DNA from: Telluria mixta
Lineage (GTDB): Bacteria > Pseudomonadota > Gammaproteobacteria > Burkholderiales > Burkholderiaceae_D
Reading direction: 5' to 3'
NCBI RefSeq assembly: GCF_029223865.1
Contig: NZ_CP119520.1
Span: 6,634,001-6,698,000 of the forward strand
Length of the DNA stretch: 64,000 nt
The notes below the pieces were generated by a model. It was not told the DNA's origin. It was given only the letters and a program-made list of their open reading frames with translations, and did not search any database. Shown piece after piece: positions 25,499 through 34,838 of the stretch. The position numbers and the translations under genes are program-made. Each line of letters starts with the position of its first letter. Position 1 is the stretch's first letter.

Positions 25499-28400
25499 TC
25501 AGAACGAGTAACGCATCTGCGCCGTGTAGCGCGGGCCCGTCACGTACGCGCCGCGGACCTTGAAGCCGACGCCCTGCTGCATCAACTGCTTGTACATGGC
25601 GTTGTTCAGGTTCTGCGCCTCGAGGCCGAACGACAGGTTCTCGGTGATCTTGTAGAAGATCGACGCATCCACCTGGCCGTAGGCGTCGGACCACGTCGGC
25701 AGCGCGTACTGCACATTGTGCTGGCCGAACGTCGGGCTGTTCGGATTGGTGTCCGTGCCGTCGCCGCCGTTCGTGCCGTTGGCGTTGATCGCCTGCAGCG
25801 ACTTCGAACGCCAGCTGTAGGCCACGCGTGCCGAGATCGGGCCCCGGTCGAACAGCAGCGCCAGGTTGTACGAGTTCTTCGACAGCCCGTTGAGCGGCAG
25901 GTTGCCGAAGGTCTTGCCGTCCACGTCGCAACCGTTCAGGTTCAGGTTCAGGTTGTCCGCACCGCTACCGCCCGAGCAGTACGCCTGGTACACCGGGTGG
26001 TACAGGTCCTGGCTGCTCTTCACGTACGTGTAGTTCGCCTGCACGCCGAAGCCCGCCAGCCAGCCCGGCAGCATGTCGAAGTACTGCTGGTAAGCCAGCT
26101 CGATGCCCTTGGCCGTGCCGTTCGCGCCGTTCACCGGCCCCGTCGTCACGAAGTCATGCATCGTGCCGTTCACGTCCGGCAGCGCGAAGTTGTAGCTCTG
26201 GTTGATGATGACGTCGCTGAGTTTCTTGTGGAACACGGCGGCCGTGAACGACCCCGTCGGTGCGAAGTACCACTCGGCCGTGACGTCGGCCTGCTTGGCC
26301 ATCGTCGGGCGCAGCATCGGATTGCCGCTGCCCGTGCCGGTGAGGCTGACGTTGCTGACGTTGACGACGTTGGTCGCGGTGTTGGTGGTCGTCGTGGTCG
26401 CTTCCGACAGGCTCGTATAAGCCTGCAGTTGCGAGAAGTCCGGACGCGACATCGCCTTGCCGTAGGCGAAGCGGAACTGCAGCTTGTCCGACGCCTTCAG
26501 GCGCAGGTTCAGCGTCGGCAGCACGTTGCTGTACGAATTGTCGAAGTCCTGCTTCTGCTGGAAGTTCGGGATGTTCGGGATCGGCGTGCCGGTCACCGTG
26601 GCGCCGGCCGGGATGTTCGGGGCCGTGAAGCTGAACACCGTGTAGCCGTGCGCGACCATGTTGGTCTTCACGTAGCGCACGCCGATGTTGCCGTCGATCG
26701 GATACTTCAGGTCGTCGAAGCCGAAACGCAGCTGCGTATAGATGGCCTTGCTGCGCTCCTGCTGGTCGTTGGTGCCCGACGGGTCGGTGCCGAACGTCGC
26801 GGGTTTCCAGGCGCCGCAGGTGTCCGGCGCTTTACCGCTGCGCTCGGCGCACAGCACGTTGTAGTACTGGTGCAGCTGCGCATACGTGCCCGGATAGCCG
26901 TCGGCCAGCGACGTGTTCGGGAATACGACGGCCGGCACCGACGCCTTGCCGTTGAAGAAGTTCGGGAACGTGTTCAGGTGCGTGCCGGCGGAGAAGCGCG
27001 GATCGCCCAGGTAAGCCAGGGAGCTCAACGGCTGCCACGAACCGACCGGGCCGACCTGCCACGGCTGCGTGATCGCCGCCCAGTTATAGCCCGGCACGGA
27101 GTTGATCGTCGTCGCGTCGCGATCGGTCAGGCGCACGCCCATGCGCAGGTCGCGCAGCACGGGGTGGTCGAACTCGTACTTGACGTCGGTCTTCCAGGCC
27201 TTCTCGTTGGCGACGCTCGCATCCTGGTGCTCCATCGTGAAGCCCCAGTAGTAATTGTTCGGATTCGCCATGTACGCCTTGGTGGCGTCGTCGAAGATCA
27301 GGCGGGCCGGCGTCGCGCTCATGTCCATGCCCATCTGCGGAATCTGCAGGCCGGTCGCGACCGTCGAGTCGAAACTGCCGGTGGTGGCGCGCACCTTCTG
27401 CAGGTCGGTGGTGACGCTCCACTGGCTGTTCAGGCGCCAGCGCAGGTTCCACGAGATGTCGGTCGTGGCCGACTTGCGCGTCGAGGTACGGGTATCGTCG
27501 TTGAAGTTGACGCCGCCATCGGCCGGATCGGTGAGCACGCCGCTGATCATGGCGCCCTTCGGATCGAACTTGCCGTTCGCGACCTGCAGGTTGTACGGGC
27601 TGGACTGGCCGAAGATCGCCTGCTCGTCCCACTTCATCTTGTAGCGCGACTTGAACCAGGTGAGCGACGACTGGACGGCGCTGTTCGGCTTCCACTGGAA
27701 CGCGGCGTAGGCGCCGTCGCGCTTGCGGTCGAACTCGAGCGAACGGAAGCTCGCGGCGTTCGGCACCCAGACGGTCTGGCCGGGCACGACGTCGGTACGC
27801 GGGTAGTACGGTGACACCTGGAACGCGTCGGTGCGGGTGCCGCTCTGTGACGTGGCCAGGTCGAACAGGGCGCCGAATTCGCCGAACCGCGTCTTCCAGC
27901 GGTCGGAGAACATCATCGAGTACGACGGCTGGGGCTTGCCCTTCTTCAGCGTGGAATACGTATCCTGGGCCGAGATCGACATCTTGCGGCCCTTGAAGTC
28001 GAACGGCATCGCGGTGCGCAGATTGATCAGGCCGGAGATGCCGCCTTCGATCTGTTCCGCCGACGGGTTCTTGTAGACGTCGATGCCGGCCATCAGCTCG
28101 GGCGGCACGTCTTCGAAATTCAGCGAGCGGCCGCCGTTGGCCGAGAACGAGTCGCGGCCGTTCAGCTCGGAACGGACGTAGCTCAGGCCGCGGACCATCA
28201 CGCCCGAACCTTCCACCGAATAGTGTTCCGGGTCGCCCTTCGCCATGGTGCGGTCGATGGTCACGCCGACCACGCGCTGCAGCACCTCGGTGACCGAACG
28301 GTCCGGCAGCTTGCCGATGTCGTCGGCGACGATCGAGTCGACGACCTCGTCGGCGTTCTGCTTGATCTTCTGGGCATTTTCCAACGAGGCGCGCTGGCCG

Positions 28401-28528
28401 ACCACGATGACGGACGTGGTCCCCCCATTGTCGGTGGCGGGAGTGGTTTGTGCATAGGCCATGCCGCTGGCGAGCAGCACGACCTGGGACACGCCGACGG
28501 CAATGGCCGTTTTCCTGAACTGGTTCAC
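25499..28528 (-). CDS. TonB-dependent outer-membrane receptor 2
   Basis: A 1009-residue receptor of the Xanthomonas/Caulobacter oligosaccharide type. A signal peptide (GMAYA-QT, about residue 26) is followed by a TonB-box-like TTSVIVVGQR. The plug has VADDIGKLPDRSVTEVLQRVVGVTIDR, broken by normal loops, then a long barrel ending in Phe (QMRYSF). The start is GTG with AAGGAG five bases upstream; the overlapping ATG is out of frame. It lies immediately upstream of the two GH74 genes, with similar promoters, so import of xyloglucan oligosaccharides is the best guess. No SusD-like partner is present, as is normal in Proteobacteria. Confidence 0.92.
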   Translation of the reverse strand: MNQFRKTAIAVGVSQVVLLASGMAYAQTTPATDNGGTTSVIVVGQRASLENAQKIKQNADEVVDSIVADDIGKLPDRSVTEVLQRVVGVTIDRTMAKGDPEHYSVEGSGVMVRGLSYVRSELNGRDSFSANGGRSLNFEDVPPELMAGIDVYKNPSAEQIEGGISGLINLRTAMPFDFKGRKMSISAQDTYSTLKKGKPQPSYSMMFSDRWKTRFGEFGALFDLATSQSGTRTDAFQVSPYYPRTDVVPGQTVWVPNAASFRSLEFDRKRDGAYAAFQWKPNSAVQSSLTWFKSRYKMKWDEQAIFGQSSPYNLQVANGKFDPKGAMISGVLTDPADGGVNFNDDTRTSTRKSATTDISWNLRWRLNSQWSVTTDLQKVRATTGSFDSTVATGLQIPQMGMDMSATPARLIFDDATKAYMANPNNYYWGFTMEHQDASVANEKAWKTDVKYEFDHPVLRDLRMGVRLTDRDATTINSVPGYNWAAITQPWQVGPVGSWQPLSSLAYLGDPRFSAGTHLNTFPNFFNGKASVPAVVFPNTSLADGYPGTYAQLHQYYNVLCAERSGKAPDTCGAWKPATFGTDPSGTNDQQERSKAIYTQLRFGFDDLKYPIDGNIGVRYVKTNMVAHGYTVFSFTAPNIPAGATVTGTPIPNIPNFQQKQDFDNSYSNVLPTLNLRLKASDKLQFRFAYGKAMSRPDFSQLQAYTSLSEATTTTTNTATNVVNVSNVSLTGTGSGNPMLRPTMAKQADVTAEWYFAPTGSFTAAVFHKKLSDVIINQSYNFALPDVNGTMHDFVTTGPVNGANGTAKGIELAYQQYFDMLPGWLAGFGVQANYTYVKSSQDLYHPVYQAYCSGGSGADNLNLNLNGCDVDGKTFGNLPLNGLSKNSYNLALLFDRGPISARVAYSWRSKSLQAINANGTNGGDGTDTNPNSPTFGQHNVQYALPTWSDAYGQVDASIFYKITENLSFGLEAQNLNNAMYKQLMQQGVGFKVRGAYVTGPRYTAQMRYSF

Positions 28529-28595
28529 ATCATCTCCTTAATTTGTAATCCGCCGTCGACGCGGCGCGAAACATTATTAACGACTATTCTTATTG

Positions 28596-28614
28596 AATTA
28601 ATGTCGCATTAATG
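28596..28614. promoter_or_regulatory. Candidate operator at the TonB receptor 2 start site
   Basis: ATTAATG-TCG-CATTAAT (28597-28613) is a perfect 7+3+7 inverted repeat, with one full CATTAATG at 28607-28614 and a near copy AATTAATG at 28596-28603. It sits over the expected transcription start. The same 8-mer core is found in the GH74 leader palindrome. Confidence 0.5.
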
Positions 28615-28615
28615 A

Positions 28616-28645
28616 AGTCTACGCCGCAATGTTTTTGTTAGTCAA
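28616..28645 (-). promoter_or_regulatory. Promoter of TonB receptor 2
   Basis: On the minus strand TTGACT (28640-28645), an 18-bp spacer and TAGACT (28616-28621) lie about 88 bp upstream of the GTG start. The layout matches the GH74 promoter. The CATTAATG-type repeat begins directly after the -10 box. Confidence 0.55.
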
Positions 28646-28757
28646 ATTAAATAGTGACAATGTTCACCAGTGTGTACGTACAGATACACGCGAAAACTCA
28701 CACACCGGGCCGGCGTGCAACGGTGCAAGGAACGACAGGGGAGAAAACAGGGGGGAG

Positions 28758-29996
28758 TTACGGGCGGCGCGCGGCCGCGAGGAGGCGCTGCATCGTCGCG
28801 CGCGTGGTGATGCGGTCGTCATGCCAGTACGCGCTGACGGCTTCGCGCATGGCGTCCTCGACCGCGGGCGGCAAGGCCATGGCAATGCTGGGAACGAGTG
28901 TGCCGCCGCGGGTAGCGGCATCGAAGGCGGCGGCCGACTGCTTCGCGCAGCGGTCGAATTTGGCCAGATCGACGCCCTGGCGCACGGGAATCGACCCTTT
29001 GACGAGGTTGAATTCCTCCTGCACGCCAGGAGCCAGCAGGTCGGCGGCGAAGTCCTGCTGGGCCTTGATCCTGGCGGGGCTGTTCACCTTGAACAGGGCG
29101 AACGAGTCGACCGTATAGGCATACGCTTTCGCGGTCCCGGGCGCGGGCACGCAGGCAAACTCCAGGCTGCTGTCGTGCGCCGCCGCCAGGAACATGGGCT
29201 TGGCCCAGTCGCCCATGAATAACATGCCCGCCTCGCCGTTCGCGAGCCGCGACGCCGCCACGTTCCAGTCGCGCCCCATCGCCGCCACGTCGGTATAGGG
29301 CTTGATGCGCCGGAACGTCTGCAACGCCTGTTCCATGAGAGGGCTGGCCAGCGTGTCGGGATCCAGCGCCACGAACGCCTTGCGGTAGAAGTCGGGACCG
29401 CCCACGCCCAGCGCCACGTTTTCGAACAGGAGAAAATCCTGCCAGGGCTGCCCGCCGTGCGTGACGGCGATATACCCTGCCCGCTTCATCGCGTCGGCGG
29501 CGGCGAAGAAGTCGTCCCACGTGACGGGCACCTGCGCGTTGGCGCGCTTCAGGATGCGCGTGTTAATCCACAGCCAGTTGATGCGGTGGATGTTGACCGG
29601 TACGGCGACATAGCTGCCCTTGTACTTCATGGCATCGCTGACGACGCGGGGCAGCACGGTGTCCCATTGCCCGGCGCGGGCCGTCGCATCCAGGTTGGCG
29701 AGGGCGCCTTCGCGTGCCCATTGCCGGATGACGGGGGCCTTGACCTGGGCCGCGGACGGCGGATTGCCCGACTGGACACGGGAGCGCAGCAGGAAGAGCG
29801 GCACGCCGTTCGCGTCGGACGACACGGCGAAGTCCTTCCAGGTATGGCCCTCGCGCCGCACGGTCGATTTCAGCACGTCGACGGCCCGTGCGTCGTCGCC
29901 CACGTCCCAGAAGTGGAGCACCTCGAGTTCGCCCGCGTGTACGGCAGAGGCGCACCAGGCGGTAACGAGTGCGATTGCCGTGGCGAAGACTTTCAT
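28758..29996 (-). CDS. Orphan sugar ABC-type extracellular solute-binding protein
   Basis: 412 residues with a signal peptide (ASAVHA-GE, about residue 20). It is a family 1 sugar-binding fold: ELEVLHFWDVGDDARAVD at the N-terminus, VAVPVNIHRINWLWINTRIL, a hinge region with GEAGMLFMGDWAKPMF, and a C-terminal KGSIPVRQGVDL. Such proteins usually deliver a sugar to an ABC importer, but no permease or ATPase gene is near. Instead it diverges, with 92 bp between starts, from an OmpR-type two-component system. It may therefore present the sugar to the sensor kinase. The ATG at 29996 is preferred; an in-frame ATG three codons upstream is possible. Confidence 0.88.
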   Translation of the reverse strand: MKVFATAIALVTAWCASAVHAGELEVLHFWDVGDDARAVDVLKSTVRREGHTWKDFAVSSDANGVPLFLLRSRVQSGNPPSAAQVKAPVIRQWAREGALANLDATARAGQWDTVLPRVVSDAMKYKGSYVAVPVNIHRINWLWINTRILKRANAQVPVTWDDFFAAADAMKRAGYIAVTHGGQPWQDFLLFENVALGVGGPDFYRKAFVALDPDTLASPLMEQALQTFRRIKPYTDVAAMGRDWNVAASRLANGEAGMLFMGDWAKPMFLAAAHDSSLEFACVPAPGTAKAYAYTVDSFALFKVNSPARIKAQQDFAADLLAPGVQEEFNLVKGSIPVRQGVDLAKFDRCAKQSAAAFDAATRGGTLVPSIAMALPPAVEDAMREAVSAYWHDDRITTRATMQRLLAAARRP

Positions 29997-30073
29997 GGCG
30001 TGCATCTTAGCGCGACTCGCCTGCACAGGGAAGCGAGCGGGAACGTGGCCGGATGGTAACGCAGTCACAAATC

Positions 30074-30087
30074 CGTTAATATTAACG
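30074..30087. promoter_or_regulatory. Palindrome CGTTAATATTAACG at the response-regulator start
   Basis: A perfect 14-bp palindrome that ends one base before the ATG of the response regulator, in the 92-bp gap shared with the divergent binding-protein gene. It leaves no room for a Shine-Dalgarno sequence, so the regulator may be translated from a leaderless or poorly translated mRNA. It is the natural candidate for the regulator's own binding site. A related CGTTAATAATG sequence occurs on the minus strand in the TonB receptor 2 leader (28573-28583). Confidence 0.5.
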
Positions 30088-30088
30088 A

Positions 30089-30784
30089 ATGCAACTTTTA
30101 CTCGCCGAAGACGACCCCATCCTCGCAAACGGATTGACCGCGCAACTGCATGCCGCGGGCTTCACCGTCGAGCATGCACCCAATGGCCCGGTGGCGGAAT
30201 TCCTGCTCACCCGGCAGAACTTCGATATCGCCATCATCGACCTCGGCCTGCCCATGGTCGACGGCCTCACGGTGCTGAAGAACCTGCGCGCGACGCGGCC
30301 CGACGTGCCGGTGCTGGTCCTCACGGCCCTCGACCGGCTCGACAGCCGCGTGGCGGGGCTGAACGCCGGTGCGGACGACTACATGACGAAACCGTTCGAG
30401 TTCCCGGAACTGGAAGCGCGCCTGCGGGCGATCCTGCGGCGCGCGCGAACGTCGTCGGCCGCGCCCGGCGACGTCGCGCTGTCCGGGCTGCATTTCGACC
30501 GGGCCGCGCGGCGCGCCGTCATCCACGGCGAACCGGTCGAACTCAGCCCGCGCGAAGCGACGCTGCTCGACCTGCTGCTGGTCCATGCGGACAAGGTCGT
30601 CACCAAGGATCAGATCGCCACCGCCTGGGCCGGCGACGGCACCGAAGTCGGCGCGGGCAACACGGCGGAAGTCCACATCCACCGGCTGCGCCGCAAGCTG
30701 GAAGGGTCGGGCCTCGAGATCCGGACCGTTCGTGGACTCGGCTACCTGCTGGCCGTCGAGCGCACCGATGGACGACCGTCCTGA
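30089..30784 (+). CDS. OmpR/TctD-type response regulator
   Basis: 231 residues. The receiver domain has EDD at 7-9, phosphoacceptor Asp51 in IIDLGLPMVDGL, TALDRLDSRVAGL and the Lys in DDYMTKPFEFPEL. The C-terminal OmpR winged helix has FDRAARRAVIHGEPVELSPREATLLDLLL and AEVHIHRLRRKLEGSGLEIRTVRGLGYLL. It overlaps the downstream kinase gene by 17 bp, so the two are translationally coupled. No Shine-Dalgarno sequence precedes the ATG. Together with the divergent sugar-binding protein it probably forms a sugar-sensing system. Its targets are unknown; the nearest candidates are TonB receptor 2 and the binding-protein gene. Confidence 0.93.
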   Translation: MQLLLAEDDPILANGLTAQLHAAGFTVEHAPNGPVAEFLLTRQNFDIAIIDLGLPMVDGLTVLKNLRATRPDVPVLVLTALDRLDSRVAGLNAGADDYMTKPFEFPELEARLRAILRRARTSSAAPGDVALSGLHFDRAARRAVIHGEPVELSPREATLLDLLLVHADKVVTKDQIATAWAGDGTEVGAGNTAEVHIHRLRRKLEGSGLEIRTVRGLGYLLAVERTDGRPS

Positions 30785-32225
30785 GCGGGGAACACGCACA
30801 CTCTCCCTGCGCCGCCAGCTCGTCATCTGGGTGCTGCTGCCCCAGCTCGTCCTGTGGGTCGCGGGCGGTTTCGCCACGTACCGCCTGGCGGTCCGCTACG
30901 TCAACCAGGCGGCGGATGCGACCCTGTCCCAGGCCACCCGGGCGCTCGCGCGGCGCGTCAAGCCCATCGGCAACGGTCTGCTGATCGATTTTCCCCGCGC
31001 GGCGCAGGAAGTGCTCGAGACGGACCCCAACGACCGCCTGTTCTACATGGTCAGCACGCCGCCCGGCGAATTCATCCTCGGCAACAACAGCATCCCGATG
31101 CCGCCCCCGTCCATGCAGCCGCGCCTGAACGACCCCTATTTCTACGACGGCGAGCTCCATTCCCCCGGGGCCGCCGGCCGGCGGGATCCCCGGGCGACCA
31201 TGAAGGTCAGGATCGCGGCGCTCTACCTCCCTTACGCCGCGCCGGAAGGCAAGGAGCAGTGGATGCTCGTGCAGGTGGCGCGCAACATGGCGCACCGCGA
31301 AGACATCTTCAAGATGATCCTGATGGACACCCTCCTCCCGTTGTCCGCCCTGATTCCGCTGCTGACGCTCATCGTCTGGATCGGCACCGGCGCCGGCCTG
31401 GTGCCGCTGCTGCGCCTGCGCAAGGAGGTCGAGGGCCGCTCGCCGCTCGACCTGGCGCCGCTGCAGATCGAATCGGCGCCGCAGGAAGTCCGCTCCCTCG
31501 TCGGCGCGCTGAACGCCCTGCTCGCGTCCGTGCGCCAGAACGTGAATGCGCAGAAGCGCTTCATCGCCGACGCGGCCCACCAGTTGCGCACGCCGCTGGC
31601 GGGATTGAAGAGCCAGACGGCGCTGGCGATCGCGGCCACCGACGATCCGGCCCTGATCGCGCGGCTGAAACTGGTCGACCAGAGCGCCACGCGGGGCGCC
31701 CACCTGATCAACCAGTTGCTGATGCTGGCGCGCGCGGACCCCGAGGCCGCGGCGGCATCCGACAAGGCACCGCTGGACGTGCCCGCGTTCGTCCAGGAGA
31801 TCGTCGCCGAATACGTGCCGCGCGCGCTGCGGGCGCAGATCGACCTCGGCATGGACGACGCCGCGCCGCCCGCCGCCGGCGCGCCGCTGCGGATCGAGGC
31901 CAACGCGCTGCTGCTGCGCGAAGCGCTCGCCAACGTGATCGACAACGCCATCAAGTACACGGGCCGCGGCGGCGAGATCACGGTCCGGGTTGCCCCAAGC
32001 GGCGGCGACGTCCTGGTGACCGTCACCGACAACGGTCCAGGCATCCCGGAGGCGGACCGTGCCCGCGTCTTCGAACGGTTCGTGCGCGCCACGGACCAGG
32101 GCGAAGGCTGCGGGCTCGGGCTGGCGATCGTGCGCGACATCGTCGCGCAGCACGGCGGCACCGTCGACCTGCAGGATGCACAGCCGCGCGGCCTGCGCGT
32201 GGCAATCCGCCTGCCCGGGCGGTGA
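30768..32225 (+). CDS. TctE/QseC-type sensor histidine kinase
   Basis: 485 residues. Transmembrane helix 1 (about 18-40) and helix 2 (about 187-210) flank a roughly 145-residue periplasmic domain of the two-component sensor N-terminal type (ETDPNDRLFYMVSTPPGEFILG, FYDGELHSPG). The HisKA domain has His271 in FIADAAHQLRTPLAGLKSQT. The HATPase domain has LREALANVIDNAIKYT, VTDNGPGIP and GCGLGLAIVRDI. The ATG at 30768 overlaps the end of the regulator gene. TctE-type kinases can take input from periplasmic binding proteins, which fits the divergent orphan sugar-binding protein. The ligand is not known. Confidence 0.92.
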   Translation: MDDRPERGTRTLSLRRQLVIWVLLPQLVLWVAGGFATYRLAVRYVNQAADATLSQATRALARRVKPIGNGLLIDFPRAAQEVLETDPNDRLFYMVSTPPGEFILGNNSIPMPPPSMQPRLNDPYFYDGELHSPGAAGRRDPRATMKVRIAALYLPYAAPEGKEQWMLVQVARNMAHREDIFKMILMDTLLPLSALIPLLTLIVWIGTGAGLVPLLRLRKEVEGRSPLDLAPLQIESAPQEVRSLVGALNALLASVRQNVNAQKRFIADAAHQLRTPLAGLKSQTALAIAATDDPALIARLKLVDQSATRGAHLINQLLMLARADPEAAAASDKAPLDVPAFVQEIVAEYVPRALRAQIDLGMDDAAPPAAGAPLRIEANALLLREALANVIDNAIKYTGRGGEITVRVAPSGGDVLVTVTDNGPGIPEADRARVFERFVRATDQGEGCGLGLAIVRDIVAQHGGTVDLQDAQPRGLRVAIRLPGR

Positions 32226-32279
32226 TCGGCGCCCCCGGCGGACGTCCGCCGGTTTATACTCAGGCTCGACATCAATGTA

Positions 32280-34838
32280 TTGACGAACGTGCCCACTCCG
32301 ACCCCTACCCCGCGCGACACGCGGCCGCTCGCGGCGGCGGCCATGCTGATCGTCGCGATCACGGTGACGCTCGCCGGCCTGCTGGTGTCGAGCTACCACG
32401 ACACCATCGAACGCGAACAGACGAATCTGCGCAACCTGGCGGAAGCCTTCGCCGCCCAGACCCATTACGCCACGCTCGCGCTGGACCTGGCCCTCGCGCG
32501 CGCGGCGGAGCACGCGCCGCAGGACGGCACGGACACGGCGGCCGTCCTGTCGGGCGGCGCGCCTGAGGCCATCCCGGCGCGCGTGCGGCGGCTCGGGCCG
32601 GACGCGCCGCGCCGCCCGCAGCCTTCCGGCGCGCCGAAGATCGGCATCGCCCTGCCGCCGGGCGGCGGCCCCGCCGCCATCACACTGGCCCGCGTCCTGC
32701 CCGACGGTCCGGCCGTCATCGAGGCTGACGCCGCCTACTTCCAGCGCATCTTCGATTCCGCCGACCTGGGCCACGGCGGCTCCGTCACGTTGCACCAGCG
32801 CGACGGCACGATGCTCGTGCGCAGCCCGACGCTTCCCAAGGCCATCGGCCACTCCTTCATCCACACGCCGCTGTTCCAGACTCACCTGCCGCGCGCCTCG
32901 GTCGGCGCGTTCGAGGCGACGAGCCCCATCGACGGCGTGCGCCGCCTGTACGGCTACAGCGCCGTCGCCGGGTATCCCCTGCTGATCGTCGCAGGGCGCG
33001 ACCTGGCCGACACGCTGGCCGTGTGGCGCGGCTGGCTGTGGATCGCCATGCTGGCCTGGGTCCTGCTGTCGGTCACGCTGGCCGTGCTGGCCTGGCGCAT
33101 GAGCCGCGAGGCGGCGCGCCAGGCCGCGCTGATCGCCCGCCTGCAGGCCAGCGAGCGCCGCCTCGCGGACGGTGCGCGCTACCTGGACGCCATCCTCGAT
33201 TCGCTGGCCACGCCGCTGTGGGTGCTCGACGCGAAGCGGCGCATCGTGCTGTTCAACCGCGCGTTCCTGCAGTTCACGGGCCGGACCGGAGACGCCGTGA
33301 CGGGGCACCTCGAAGCGGAAGTCCTCGACCCGGCCGGCGCCGGCGCGCGCGCCCGGCTGTATGCGGACAGCACGGCCGACGGCGCGGGTGACGGCGTCCA
33401 TGCGCTCGAAGCGGAGATCCGCGACGGCAGTGGCGCCACCCGCACCGCCATCCAGCTCGCCGCGCAGCTCAGGAGCGAGGGCGACGCCGTCCAGATCGTC
33501 AACAGCCTCACCGACATCACGGAACGCAAGCAGGTCGAGCTGCGCCTGGCCTACCTGGCCGACCACGACCCGCTGACCGGCCTGCCGAACCTGAACCGCC
33601 TGCGCCGCGTGCTGGCGGACGCCCTGCAGGGCGAACAGGTTGTCCTCCTGCTGATCGCGCTGGAGCGCCAGCAGGAAGTGGCCGACCTGCTCGGCATCGA
33701 AGCGGGCGACGACGCCGTGCGCCAGGTCGCCGCGCGCTTCGACGCGCTGGCGCCCGCGGCCCTCTGCGTGGCGCGCGTCAAAGCCAACGAATTCGCCGTG
33801 CTGTTGCCTGCGGGGCCGGGCCACCGCCCCGTGGACGCCATCGCGCTCGAACTGCACGCGCTGCTGTCGGAACCCGTGCGCGTGGGCGGGCGCGAATTCC
33901 ACCTGGCGCCCGTGATCGGCATCGCGACGTATCCGCAGGACGCCGCCTCCGCCAACGAATTGATGCGCCTCGCCGACATCGCCAAGCACCGCGCCCGCAG
34001 CGAGGCGGGCGAACCGGTGCACTTCCACTCCGAATCCACGCACATCCAGCTGGACGAACGGCTCACCATCGAGGAGCAGTTGCGGCATGCGCTGGCGCGC
34101 GGCGAGCTGACGCCGCATTACCAGCCGAAGGTCGACATCGCGACGGGACAGGTCACCGGGTTCGAGGTGCTGCTGCGCTGGAACAGCCCGGTGCTGGGCC
34201 CCGTGTCGCCCGCACGCTTCATCCCCATCGCCGAGCAGACGGGCCTCATCATTCCGATCGGGACGTGGGTGCTGCGCACCGCGTGCGCACAGGCGAGCCG
34301 TTGGGCGCGCGAGCATGGCATCGCAACCCGCATCGCCGTCAACCTGTCGATCCGCCAGTTCTACCAGAAAGACTTGTTGAAGGTGATCGCCGACGCGCTG
34401 GCCGACGCGGGCCTCGCGCCGCATGCGCTCGAACTGGAGATCACGGAAAGTATCGCGATGAGCCGCGTGGACGTCGTCGAGCGCCTGCTGGGCGGCATCC
34501 GCGACCTCGGCGTGGAATTGTCGATCGACGATTTCGGCACCGGCTATTCGAGCCTGGCCTACCTGAAGCGCTTCCCGGTGCAGCGCCTGAAAGTCGACCG
34601 GGCGTTCGTGCGCGACCTGGGGCGCGACGCCGACAGCGCGGCCATCGTCCGCTCTGTCGTCGCGCTGGGGCACGGCCTCTCGATGCGCATCGTGGCCGAA
34701 GGCGTGGAAACCGAGGAGCAGCTGGCGCTGCTGCGCGCGCTGGGCTGCGACGAATACCAGGGCTTCCTGTTCGCGCGGCCGATGGACGCCGCCGCCGTGC
34801 CGGCCCTGCTGGGCCGGCCGGTCACGTCAGGCGCGTGA
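32280..34838 (+). CDS. PAS-GGDEF-EAL protein with degenerate GGDEF, likely c-di-GMP phosphodiesterase
   Basis: 852 residues. Two transmembrane helices (about 18-40 and 243-265) enclose a periplasmic Cache-like domain. A PAS domain follows (about 295-415, [27 protein letters not shown]), then a GGDEF-like domain in which the signature is replaced by VKANEF near residue 501, so cyclase activity is not expected. The EAL domain keeps EVLLRW (about 629), [24 protein letters not shown] and EGVETEEQ, so phosphodiesterase activity is likely. The start is TTG at 32280 or GTG at 32289. It follows the sensor kinase by 54 bp. Its 3' end overlaps the convergent short-chain dehydrogenase by 12 bp. Confidence 0.9.
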   Translation: MTNVPTPTPTPRDTRPLAAAAMLIVAITVTLAGLLVSSYHDTIEREQTNLRNLAEAFAAQTHYATLALDLALARAAEHAPQDGTDTAAVLSGGAPEAIPARVRRLGPDAPRRPQPSGAPKIGIALPPGGGPAAITLARVLPDGPAVIEADAAYFQRIFDSADLGHGGSVTLHQRDGTMLVRSPTLPKAIGHSFIHTPLFQTHLPRASVGAFEATSPIDGVRRLYGYSAVAGYPLLIVAGRDLADTLAVWRGWLWIAMLAWVLLSVTLAVLAWRMSREAARQAALIARLQASERRLADGARYLDAILDSLATPLWVLDAKRRIVLFNRAFLQFTGRTGDAVTGHLEAEVLDPAGAGARARLYADSTADGAGDGVHALEAEIRDGSGATRTAIQLAAQLRSEGDAVQIVNSLTDITERKQVELRLAYLADHDPLTGLPNLNRLRRVLADALQGEQVVLLLIALERQQEVADLLGIEAGDDAVRQVAARFDALAPAALCVARVKANEFAVLLPAGPGHRPVDAIALELHALLSEPVRVGGREFHLAPVIGIATYPQDAASANELMRLADIAKHRARSEAGEPVHFHSESTHIQLDERLTIEEQLRHALARGELTPHYQPKVDIATGQVTGFEVLLRWNSPVLGPVSPARFIPIAEQTGLIIPIGTWVLRTACAQASRWAREHGIATRIAVNLSIRQFYQKDLLKVIADALADAGLAPHALELEITESIAMSRVDVVERLLGGIRDLGVELSIDDFGTGYSSLAYLKRFPVQRLKVDRAFVRDLGRDADSAAIVRSVVALGHGLSMRIVAEGVETEEQLALLRALGCDEYQGFLFARPMDAAAVPALLGRPVTSGA

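Noticed and set aside
30600..34673. A 1357-residue minus-strand frame opposite the sensor kinase and GGDEF/EAL genes
   Set aside because: No recognisable domain, arginine-rich composition, and both genes on the other strand have clear families and ribosome context.
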